Assembly: GCA_937898635.1 (NCBI GenBank)
Contig: CALEJW010000248.1
Location: 1-39,099, forward strand
DNA: 39,099 nucleotides
Origin: an uncultured Pseudomonadota bacterium
Lineage (GTDB): Bacteria; Pseudomonadota; Gammaproteobacteria; Burkholderiales; Usitatibacteraceae
Direction: 5' to 3'
Shown: positions 16,506 to 22,344 of the stretch, piece after piece
Position numbering within the stretch: position 1 is the stretch's first letter
How the letters are laid out: the number at the start of each line of letters is the position of its first letter
Translations under genes and position numbers: made by a program
Notes under the pieces: model-generated
What the model saw: only the letters and a program-made list of their open reading frames with translations
The model's database searches: none
What the model was told of the DNA's origin: nothing

Positions 16506-17107
16506 GAAGCCTCCTTCGCGCGGCCCGGGGCTTGCAGGAGCCCCATCCGCGCCAGGGTGTCGGCGAGCCGCGCGCGGGCGCGGGAAAGGCGCGAGCGCAC
16601 GGTGCCGATGTCGATGCCGCAGACCTGCGCGGCCTCGGCATAGGTGAGTTCGGAAAGCTCGCAGAGCACGAGCACGTCGCGGTAGTGCGGCGCCAGCGTG
16701 GCGAGCGCGAGGCGCACCTGCTCGGCGGTCTCGTCGGCGAGCAGCCGCTCCAGCGGGCCCGAGGTCTCGACGAGCGGCGGCGGCATCGCCGTGTCGTCCG
16801 CGAGATCGTCCGGGTCCACGGCGTCCTCGCGCCCGGCGCACTCCCGCCGCGCCAGGTTGCGGGCGACGCCGCAAAGCCAGGCCGCGACCGAGCCGCGCCC
16901 CGGGTCGAACTGGTCGGAGCGCGTCATGAGGTGCAGGAAGGTCTCCTGCGCGACGTCGGCGGCCTGCGCCGCGGAGCCGGTGCGCAGGAGCGCGTAGCGG
17001 TACACCGCGTCGCGGTGGCGGCGATAGAGCTCCACGAAGGCGGCCTCGTCGCCCTGGCGCAGGCGGGCGAGGAGGTCTAGCTCGGGCTGCATGTTCCAGG
17101 GGGGCAT
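16502..17107 (-). CDS. ECF-type sigma-70 family RNA polymerase sigma factor
   Basis: 201 residues from the ATG at 17107; a GTG at 17131 and an ATG at 17092 are alternatives. Region 2 is clear (DEAAFVELYRRHRDAVYRYA, then ADVAQETFLHLMTR, and VAAWLCGVARNLARRE), as is region 4 (LALATLAPHYRDVLVLCELS, TYAEAAQVCGIDIGTVRSRL). The linker is acidic and short, as in ECF factors. It would direct RNA polymerase to its own promoter and to envelope-stress or similar genes. A possible autoregulatory -35 (GGAACTTTCGG) ends ~45 bp upstream, which would leave the GTG at 17131 outside the transcript; this favours the later starts. Confidence 0.85.
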   Translation of the reverse strand: MPPWNMQPELDLLARLRQGDEAAFVELYRRHRDAVYRYALLRTGSAAQAADVAQETFLHLMTRSDQFDPGRGSVAAWLCGVARNLARRECAGREDAVDPDDLADDTAMPPPLVETSGPLERLLADETAEQVRLALATLAPHYRDVLVLCELSELTYAEAAQVCGIDIGTVRSRLSRARARLADTLARMGLLQAPGRAKEAS

Positions 17108-17133
17108 GGGCGGTTTCGCATCGGTCCTCACCC

Positions 17134-17161
17134 TATTGCGCCCGGGCCCCCCGAAAGTTCC
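17134..17161 (-). promoter_or_regulatory. Candidate ECF-type autoregulatory promoter
   Basis: On the minus strand GGAACTT (17161-17155) matches the GGAAC-type -35 core used by many ECF sigma factors. Sixteen bases downstream lies CAATA (17138-17134) as a possible -10. A transcript would start near 17127, just ahead of the sigma gene's ATG codons. The -10 cannot be checked without knowing the factor's own consensus. Confidence 0.35.
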
Positions 17162-17207
17162 CGAAGGGGACGCTTCCCTTCATCCGCGGGATATCGGGGA
17201 GCGCCCC

Positions 17208-17846
17208 CTATTCGGCGTCGGGCTGGCGCTCGGGCCGGGAGAGGTCGAAGGCGGGAAGCGCGAGGCACGCCTCCACGACCGCCGTGACGAGCGGGTACGG
17301 CGCCGTGGGCACCTCGAAGCGCCAGGCGTTGAAGACCTGCGGCACGAGGCAGACGTCCGCCATCGTGGGCGTCGCACCCAGGCAGAACGGTCCCGGTCCC
17401 GGACGCTCCGCGAGCATGCGCTCGATGGCCGCGAGCCCCTCGCTCACCCAGTGGGCGTACCAGCGGTTGCGCCCGGGGGCGTCCACGGCGAGCTCCCCCT
17501 CGAGCCAGCGCAGCACGCGCAGGTTGTTGAGCGGGTGGATGTCGCAGGCGACCGCGAGCGCGACGGCGCGAACCCACGCGCGCTCGGCGGGTGCGGCGGG
17601 CAGGAGCGGCGGCTCCGGGTGGGTCTCCTCGAGGTACTCGAGGATCGCGAGCGACTGGGTGAGCACGAGGCCGCCCTCCTCGAGCACCGGCACCAGCCCC
17701 AGCGGGTTCTTCGCGAGGAAGCCCGGCGCGCGCTGCTCGCCCTTGCGCAGGTGGACGAAGCGGCGCTCCGCCTCGAGGCCCTTGAGCGCGAGCGCGATCC
17801 GCACCCGGAAGGCGGCCGAGGAGCGCCAGTAGTCGTGGAGGATCAT
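17208..17846 (-). CDS. maiA: Maleylacetoacetate isomerase (zeta-class GST)
   Basis: 212 residues. The N-terminal thioredoxin-like domain begins MILHDYWRSSAAFRVRIALA, with the SSxxxRVR glutathione-binding loop of zeta-class enzymes; VPVLEEGGLVLTQSLAILEY supplies the cis-Pro and SxxI motif. The helical domain contains ACDIHPLNNLRVLRWL, diagnostic of MaiA. The enzyme isomerises maleylacetoacetate to fumarylacetoacetate with glutathione in tyrosine/homogentisate breakdown. No other genes of that pathway (hmgA, fahA) are in the window, so it stands alone; another GSH-dependent cis-trans isomerase role remains possible. It is divergent from the Nudix gene with 47 bp between start codons. Confidence 0.9.
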   Translation of the reverse strand: MILHDYWRSSAAFRVRIALALKGLEAERRFVHLRKGEQRAPGFLAKNPLGLVPVLEEGGLVLTQSLAILEYLEETHPEPPLLPAAPAERAWVRAVALAVACDIHPLNNLRVLRWLEGELAVDAPGRNRWYAHWVSEGLAAIERMLAERPGPGPFCLGATPTMADVCLVPQVFNAWRFEVPTAPYPLVTAVVEACLALPAFDLSRPERQPDAE

Positions 17847-17893
17847 CGTGCGCGCATCTTATACTGGGGTCGAACCCCGGATCCCGACGCCCG

Positions 17894-18502
17894 ATGCCCG
17901 CCCCCCCCACCCGCGACGATCTCGTCCGGCGCCTCGCCGACATCCCGCCGCTCGAGGATCTCCTCACCGCCGACGACCTCGAGAAGCAGCGCACCGCGGC
18001 GCTCGCCGCGCCGCTCACGCCGGCGGCCGTGCTCCTCCTCGTGGTGAACCACCCGCGCGAGCCCGCCGTGGTCTTCACGCAGCGCACCGCGCACCTCGCC
18101 GACCACGCGGGCCAGATCAGCTTCCCCGGCGGGCGCGCCGCGGCGGGGGAGGGCCCCGCCCAGACGGCGCTGCGCGAGGCGCGCGAGGAGGTGGGCATCG
18201 ACCCCGCGGGCGTGGAGATCCTGGGCGAGCTGCCGGACTACCACACCTCGACGGGATACCGCGTGCGGCCCGTGGTGGGCTGGGCCGAGGGGCCCATGGC
18301 CTACGAGCCGGATCCCTACGAGGTCGCCGACGTCTTCGAGGTGCCGCTCGCCTTCCTCCTGGAGACCGCCAACCACCGCTACGAGAGCGCCTACTACAAG
18401 GGGCGGCTGCGCCACTACTGGGCGATGCCCTGGCAGGGGCGCTTCATCTGGGGGGCGACCGCGGGGATGCTGGTCACCTTCCAGCGCATCGTCGGGCGAT
18501 AA
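17894..18502 (+). CDS. CoA pyrophosphatase (Nudix hydrolase, NudL/YeaB type)
   Basis: 202 residues. The Nudix box is GGRAAAGEGPAQTALREARE followed by EVGID, with the metal-binding REAREEVG core. Just before it stands HLADHAGQISFPGGR, the UPF0035 signature that marks the CoA pyrophosphatase subgroup. Such enzymes hydrolyse CoA to 4'-phosphopantetheine and 3',5'-ADP. The ATG is preceded by a possible -10 (TATACT, 17860-17865) but by no strong Shine-Dalgarno. The stop codon abuts the A-tract of the minus-strand terminator at 18501-18526. Confidence 0.9.
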   Translation: MPAPPTRDDLVRRLADIPPLEDLLTADDLEKQRTAALAAPLTPAAVLLLVVNHPREPAVVFTQRTAHLADHAGQISFPGGRAAAGEGPAQTALREAREEVGIDPAGVEILGELPDYHTSTGYRVRPVVGWAEGPMAYEPDPYEVADVFEVPLAFLLETANHRYESAYYKGRLRHYWAMPWQGRFIWGATAGMLVTFQRIVGR

Positions 18503-18526
18503 AAAAAGGGCCCCTCGAGGGGGCCC
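18501..18526 (-). terminator. Rho-independent terminator (minus strand)
   Basis: On the minus strand a 7-bp GC stem (GGGCCCC / GGGGCCC, 5-nt loop) is followed by seven T residues (18507-18501). The orientation terminates leftward transcription, so it serves the LysR gene or the candidate small RNA just upstream, not the Nudix gene. It is the clearest intrinsic terminator in the window. Confidence 0.85.
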
Positions 18527-18608
18527 CCAACTCCACGCATCCGGCGGTCGAGCGCAACTCCGCCGAATTCCTTCGCGCCCTCGCGGGCGCCGATCCGGTC
18601 CTTCAACG
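18503..18608 (-). ncRNA. Candidate small RNA, ~105 nt
   Basis: Between LysR and the Nudix gene lies 160 bp without a credible coding frame. On the minus strand a possible promoter (TTGGAC at 18644-18639, 18-bp spacer, TAGAGT at 18620-18615) would start RNA near 18608. The RNA would contain a perfect hairpin GCGCCC-GCGA-GGGCGC, a second 8-bp hairpin (UUCGGCGG / CCGCCGGA), several GGA motifs including GAAGGAC and GAAGGAA, and end at the terminator 18526-18501. A 5' GGGGGCC could also pair with the GGCCCCC of the terminator. It does not match 4.5S, 6S or tRNA. It may instead be only the 3' UTR of the LysR mRNA. Confidence 0.35.
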
Positions 18609-18663
18609 GCCCCCACTCTAGGCGAGCGGGCGCCTTCCGTCCAATCGATATTACGGGATGGTG

Positions 18664-19590
18664 TTATCGACGCCGTCGATGGGCGTCCGGCGCCGCCGCG
18701 AGGGCGAGCAGGCGCTCGCGCAGCCAGCGGTGGGCGGCGTCGTGGGCGGTGCGCTGGTGCCAGACGATGCAGAGCGTGTAGCCGGGCAGCGCGAGCGGCG
18801 GCGGGCGCAGCGCGAGGCCGTAGCGCGCCGCCTGGGATCGCGAGATGCGCTCCGGCAGGATCGCGACGAGGTCGTTCTGCGCGAGGAGGGCGAAGGCCGC
18901 CGCGAAGCCCGGCACGCTCACCGGCACCCGCCGGCGCACCCCCCGCGCGGCGAGCGCCCGGTCCACGAGCCCCGCGCTCGCGCCGTGGGCGGTGACGAGC
19001 ACGTGGGGAAACTCGAGCAGGCGCTTGACGGTGAGCCGGCCGGTGACCAGGGGATGGCCGGTCCGCATGACGCAGACGAAGCTTTCCTCGGCGAGCGCGG
19101 CGTTGAAGAGGTCGCGGCCCTCCGGCGGGTCCACGGCGGTGGCGAGATCGACTTCCCCCGCGACCAGCCGCGAGAGCGTCTCGTCGGACGGCTTCGGGAT
19201 CACCTCGAGGGAGATGCCGGGCGCCTCGCGGGCGAGGACCGCGTAGAGCGCGGGCAGCATGAGGAGCCCGGCGTAGTCCGAGAGCCCCCAGCGCACGTGC
19301 TGCCGCGCCCGCGCCGGGTCGAACTTCTGCGGCAGGGCGAGGGCGAGCGTGACGGAGGCGAGGGCGGTCTTGATCGGGCCCTGCAGGCGCCGGGCGAAGG
19401 GCGTGGCTTCCATGCGGTTGCCGGCCCGCACCAGGAGCGGGTCGGAGAACACCTGGCGCAGGCGCTCGAGGGCCGCGCTCACGGCCGACTGGCTGAGGCT
19501 CAGGCGCCGGGCGGCGCCGGTCACGCTGCCCTCGTCGAGCAGCGCCTCCAGGGTCACCAGCAGGTTGAGGTCGTAGCGGCGCAGATCCAT
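18664..19590 (-). CDS. LysR-family transcriptional regulator
   Basis: 308 residues. The N-terminal winged helix-turn-helix is LNLLVTLEALLDEGSVTGAA, continuing RRLSLSQSAVSAALERLR and FSDPLLVRAGNRMEATPFA; the typical linker helix and periplasmic-binding-protein-like effector domain follow. Members usually activate a divergent gene in response to a small molecule. Here the divergent neighbour is a TetR-family regulator whose start codon is only 65 bp away, so the promoters of the two regulators overlap. A TAACAT -10 candidate (19602-19597, minus strand) ends 6 bp before the ATG. The ligand and targets are unknown. Confidence 0.9.
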   Translation of the reverse strand: MDLRRYDLNLLVTLEALLDEGSVTGAARRLSLSQSAVSAALERLRQVFSDPLLVRAGNRMEATPFARRLQGPIKTALASVTLALALPQKFDPARARQHVRWGLSDYAGLLMLPALYAVLAREAPGISLEVIPKPSDETLSRLVAGEVDLATAVDPPEGRDLFNAALAEESFVCVMRTGHPLVTGRLTVKRLLEFPHVLVTAHGASAGLVDRALAARGVRRRVPVSVPGFAAAFALLAQNDLVAILPERISRSQAARYGLALRPPPLALPGYTLCIVWHQRTAHDAAHRWLRERLLALAAAPDAHRRRR

Positions 19591-19619
19591 GGCGCGATGT
19601 TAGCCTCCGGCCGGGGGGC

Positions 19620-19649
19620 TTGACAGGAAACGAACGGTCGTTCTATTCT
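19620..19649 (+). promoter_or_regulatory. tetR promoter with embedded TetR-type operator
   Basis: A consensus -35 TTGACA (19620-19625), 18-bp spacer and -10 TATTCT (19644-19649). Inside the spacer is the inverted repeat GAACG-GT-CGTTC (19632-19643), a typical TetR-family operator between -35 and -10, so binding would block RNA polymerase. The predicted transcription start falls on or next to the A of the ATG at 19656, and no Shine-Dalgarno is present, which suggests a leaderless mRNA. Confidence 0.75.
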
Positions 19650-19655
19650 GCGCCC

Positions 19656-20309
19656 ATGTCACCCCAAGCCCTCAAGGCCCGCAAGGGCGAAGAGACCCGC
19701 GCCCAGATCCTCGACGCCGCCGTGCAGCAGGCGAGCGAGGCCGGGTTCGAGTCCCTCACCATCGGCTCCCTCGCCGAGCGCACGCGCCTGTCCAAGAGCG
19801 GGCTCTTCGCGCACTTCGGCTCGCGCACGGAGCTGCAGGTCGCCGCCCTCGACGAGGCGGCGCGGCGCTTCACCGAGGCGGTCTTCCTGCCGGCGCTCAA
19901 GGCGCCGCGGGGCGTGAAGCGCCTGCGCGCGCTCTTCGAGAACTGGATCCACTGGCCGGAGCTCGCGCGGCTGCGCGGCAGTTGCCCCATCCAGGCCGCC
20001 TCGGCCGAGTACGACGACCAGCCGGGGCCCATGCGCGACGCCGTGGTCGAGCGCCAGCGCGGCCTCGCGCGCGAGCTCGCGCGGGCCGTGAAGATGGCGG
20101 TCGAGACGGGCGAGCTGCGCGAGGACACCGACCCGGGCCAGTTCGTCTTCGAGATGTTCGGGGTGGTGCACGCGTACTACCACACGCAGCGCCTGCTGGG
20201 CGAGGCGGGGGCGGCCGCCCGCGCGCTCTCCGCCTTCGGCCGCCTCGTCGACAGCTACCGCTCGCCGGCCCCGAAACCCGCTTCCCGTCCCGCGGCCGCC
20301 CGCCGCTGA
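19656..20309 (+). CDS. TetR/AcrR-family transcriptional repressor
   Basis: 217 residues. The DNA-binding domain is EETRAQILDAAVQQASEAGF, then LTIGSLAERTRLSKSGLFAH and FGSRTELQVAALD, a standard TetR HTH. The ligand domain contains LRGSCPIQAASAEYDD and DPGQFVFEMFGVVHAYYHTQ. ATG 19656 was chosen over the TTG at 19620 because the latter is the -35 box of the promoter. The gene is followed after 20 bp by an alpha/beta hydrolase, whose first codons contain a near-copy of the operator, so the hydrolase is the likely regulated partner. The inducer may be a fatty acid, ester or aromatic compound, but this cannot be read from the sequence. Confidence 0.9.
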   Translation: MSPQALKARKGEETRAQILDAAVQQASEAGFESLTIGSLAERTRLSKSGLFAHFGSRTELQVAALDEAARRFTEAVFLPALKAPRGVKRLRALFENWIHWPELARLRGSCPIQAASAEYDDQPGPMRDAVVERQRGLARELARAVKMAVETGELREDTDPGQFVFEMFGVVHAYYHTQRLLGEAGAAARALSAFGRLVDSYRSPAPKPASRPAAARR

Positions 20310-20329
20310 TCCCTTCCCCCGGAGGTCCC

Positions 20330-21280
20330 ATGTCGCTCGCCCTGTCGCCCATGAATAGCACGATCGTTCGTTCAATGAAGTTCCTGTCGACGCGGGCCCG
20401 CCTGCAGGTGGGGGCCCTGGTCGCGCCCGAGCGCGCGCTCGCGGACGCGGTGCGCCTCTTCCTCACGCCGCCCAACCGGCCGGTGCGGGAAAAGGAGCGC
20501 GATTTCCTCGCCGGGGGCGAGGGCTTCGTCGTCCCGGCGGGGGAAGGGCGCATCGCCGCATGGCGCTTCGGTCCCGTCGCGGCGCCCGCGGTCCTCCTGA
20601 GCCACGGCTGGGGCGGGCGTGGCGCGCAGCTTCGCGCCTTCGTGCCGGCGCTCGTCGCCGCGGGCTTCCAGGCGGTGGTCTTCGACCACGCCGGCCACGG
20701 GCTCTCCGAGGGAAGGGAGTCCTCCCTCGTCGCCTTCAGCCGCGGGCTCGAGGCGGTCGCGACGGCGCTCGAGGCCCGCGGCATCCGGGTGGCGGGCGTC
20801 GTCGGACATTCGCTCGGCGCCGCGGCCATCGCGCCCTTCCTGCGCGCCTCCGGCCGGCAGCTTCGCGCCGTGCTGGTCGCCCCGCCCGCCTCCCTCGTCG
20901 GCTACTCCGCGTGGTTCTCGCGCAAGCTGGGCCTGGGCGAAACGATCCGCGGGCGGCTGCAGGCGGCCGTGGAACACCGCTACGGTGTGCGCTGGGCCGA
21001 CCTCGAGCTGCCGCGCGCCGTGGCCTCGCTCGACGCCCCCGCGCTCGTGATCCACGACACGGGTGATGCGGACGTGCCGTTCAGGGCCGGCCTGGCGGTG
21101 GCCCGCACCTGGCCCGGCGCGCGCTTCCTGCGCACGGACGGGCTCGGCCACCACGCGATCCTTCGCGATCCCGGCGTCGTCCGCGACGCCATCGATTTCC
21201 TCGCGGGCGCGGTGGTGTTCGCGCCGCCGCCCGCGCGCGACGAGGGGCCGGCCTTCGCGGGCCCGGCGCCGCTCCTGTGA
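20330..21280 (+). CDS. Alpha/beta hydrolase
   Basis: 316 residues from the ATG at 20330, which has a strong GGAGG 4 bp upstream; in-frame ATGs at 20351 and 20375 are alternatives. The oxyanion region is LLSHGWGGRGAQLRAFVPAL, the nucleophile elbow is GVVGHSLGAAAIAPFL (Ser in GHSLG), the acid is in ALVIHDTGDADVPF, and the His is in TDGLGHHAILRD, giving a complete Ser-Asp-His triad. Such enzymes are esterases or lipases with broad ester substrates. No signal peptide is seen. It is cotranscribed with or directly downstream of the TetR repressor. A copy of the TetR operator lies at 20353-20370 inside the N-terminal codons, which makes the later start at 20375 worth considering. Confidence 0.85.
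   Translation: MSLALSPMNSTIVRSMKFLSTRARLQVGALVAPERALADAVRLFLTPPNRPVREKERDFLAGGEGFVVPAGEGRIAAWRFGPVAAPAVLLSHGWGGRGAQLRAFVPALVAAGFQAVVFDHAGHGLSEGRESSLVAFSRGLEAVATALEARGIRVAGVVGHSLGAAAIAPFLRASGRQLRAVLVAPPASLVGYSAWFSRKLGLGETIRGRLQAAVEHRYGVRWADLELPRAVASLDAPALVIHDTGDADVPFRAGLAVARTWPGARFLRTDGLGHHAILRDPGVVRDAIDFLAGAVVFAPPPARDEGPAFAGPAPLL
20353..20370 (-). promoter_or_regulatory. Second TetR-operator-like site inside the hydrolase 5' end
   Basis: Read on the minus strand this stretch is CGAACGATCGTGCTATTC. It matches 16 of 18 bases of CGAACGGTCGTTCTATTC at 19631-19648 in the tetR promoter, with two internal mismatches. The core ACGATCGT is itself a perfect 8-bp palindrome. Binding of the adjacent TetR protein here is inferred; it could act as a roadblock to elongation or control a start at 20375. 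Confidence 0.55.
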
Positions 21281-21324
21281 ACCGCAAGCCCCGAGACGAA
21301 CCCCCGAGACCGGAGGAATCCGCC

Positions 21325-21819
21325 ATGAAGAATCCCGATCACCCGGAAGCGCGCAACACCGTCATCGCCACGCTCGGCCTGTGGGCGGCCGCGGTCGCCC
21401 TGGGGGCGCGCGCGGACGTCTTCGCGAGGTTGCCCGGGGAAGTGGTCGCCGCGCTTTGCGTCGCCGCCGGCATTTTCGCGGTGGCGACGGTCACGCTCGA
21501 CGCGGGCGTGCGCGACTGGCTCGCCGGCCTCGAGGCCCGCTCCGCCTGGCTCGTGGTGCTCGGCCTCGACGCGGTGGCCGTGGCGTTCGGTGCACTTCCC
21601 CCGGGAGGCGGCGTGGCGGCCTGGGCGCCGTTCCTCGTCTTCGCCCTGCCGGTGACGCTCGCGCTCGGCGCCTCCACGGCGAAGGCCCCGTGGAACGCGG
21701 CGGGCGCCGCGCTCAGGAAACCGGCAGCGGCAGCGCCGCCTCGGCGGCCGGGCGCGAGCGCAGCCCCGCGTACCAGCGCTCCAGCTCCGGGCGGCGTTCG
21801 CGCGCGAGCGGCAGGTTGA
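21325..21819 (+). CDS. Small membrane protein of unknown function
   Basis: 164 residues from an ATG with a strong Shine-Dalgarno (GGAGGAATCC). The N-terminus is short and polar (MKNPDHPEARN), then about four hydrophobic segments follow (TVIATLGLWAAAVALGA; VVAALCVAAGIFAVATVTL; AWLVVLGLDAVAVAFGAL; AAWAPFLVFALPVTLALGA). I do not recognise the family. The last ~35 residues are Ala/Pro/Arg-rich and are encoded opposite the C-terminal codons of the convergent GST gene (107-bp overlap), so that tail may be a recent read-through extension rather than a folded part. It lies 44 bp after the hydrolase and is probably in the same operon. Confidence 0.7.
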   Translation: MKNPDHPEARNTVIATLGLWAAAVALGARADVFARLPGEVVAALCVAAGIFAVATVTLDAGVRDWLAGLEARSAWLVVLGLDAVAVAFGALPPGGGVAAWAPFLVFALPVTLALGASTAKAPWNAAGAALRKPAAAAPPRRPGASAAPRTSAPAPGGVRARAAG

Positions 21820-22333
21820 GCCAGCGGTGGGCCGCGCAGCCGAGCACGATGTCGGCCGGCGAGAAGGCCTCGCCGGCGACGAAGGCGCGCCCGGCGAGAT
21901 GGGCATCCAGCAGCGCGGCGGCCTTCTCCGAGGCGGCGCGCGAGGCTTCCAGGAGCGCGGCGTCGCGCTTCTCCGGCGCGGTGCGCACGAGCTGCAGGAA
22001 GGCATCGCGCATCGCCGGCGTGAAGGTCGTCGATTGCCACTCCATCCAGCGATCCACGTCCGCGCGCCGGCGAAGATCTTCCGGCCATAGCGTTCCCGCG
22101 CCGTGCCGCGCGGCGAGGTAGCGAACGATCGCGTTCGATTCCCACAGGACGAAGCCGTCCTCCTCGATCGCGGGGACGAGGCCGTTGGGATTCAGGCGCC
22201 GGTACTCGGGGGTGGCCACGACGCCGAAGGCGCCGCCGGCCTCGACGCGCTCGCACGCGAGGCCCAGCTCCGCGGCCGTCCACGCGACCTTCTGCACGTT
22301 GACGGAGGAAAGCCTCCCCCAGAGGCGCAACAC
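21713..22333 (-). CDS. Glutathione S-transferase family protein
   Basis: 206 residues from a GTG (LRLWGRLSSVNVQKVAWTAA). The thioredoxin-like domain has the SSVNVQK glutathione loop, the cis-Pro segment NPNGLVPAIEEDGFVLWESN and the SNAIVRYLA motif; the all-helical domain holds AFVAGEAFSPADIVLGCA, the N-capping box of GSTs. Likely a cytoplasmic glutathione-dependent detoxification enzyme; the substrate is unknown. It starts 11 bp after the KAS III homologue and is probably cotranscribed with it. Its 3' end overlaps the opposite-strand membrane protein gene. There is no close similarity to the zeta-class enzyme at 17208 beyond the shared fold. Confidence 0.85.
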   Translation of the reverse strand: MLRLWGRLSSVNVQKVAWTAAELGLACERVEAGGAFGVVATPEYRRLNPNGLVPAIEEDGFVLWESNAIVRYLAARHGAGTLWPEDLRRRADVDRWMEWQSTTFTPAMRDAFLQLVRTAPEKRDAALLEASRAASEKAAALLDAHLAGRAFVAGEAFSPADIVLGCAAHRWLNLPLARERRPELERWYAGLRSRPAAEAALPLPVS

Positions 22334-22344
22334 GGGGCGGGTGC

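Noticed and set aside
17866..17878. tRNA T-arm-like sequence (minus strand GGGGTTCGACCCC) between maiA and the Nudix gene
   Set aside because: No acceptor, D-arm or anticodon arm can be drawn around it, and the flanks are coding or promoter sequence; at most a chance hairpin in the Nudix leader.
18503..18620. 4.5S (SRP) or 6S RNA in the lysR/Nudix intergenic region
   Set aside because: The GGUCAGGUCCGGAAGGAAGCA-like core of 4.5S is absent, and the length and layout do not fit 6S; kept only as an unassigned candidate sRNA.
19620..19655. TTG start for the TetR gene 12 codons upstream
   Set aside because: Those codons are the -35, operator and -10 of the promoter; TetR proteins begin shortly before the helix-turn-helix, which fits ATG 19656.
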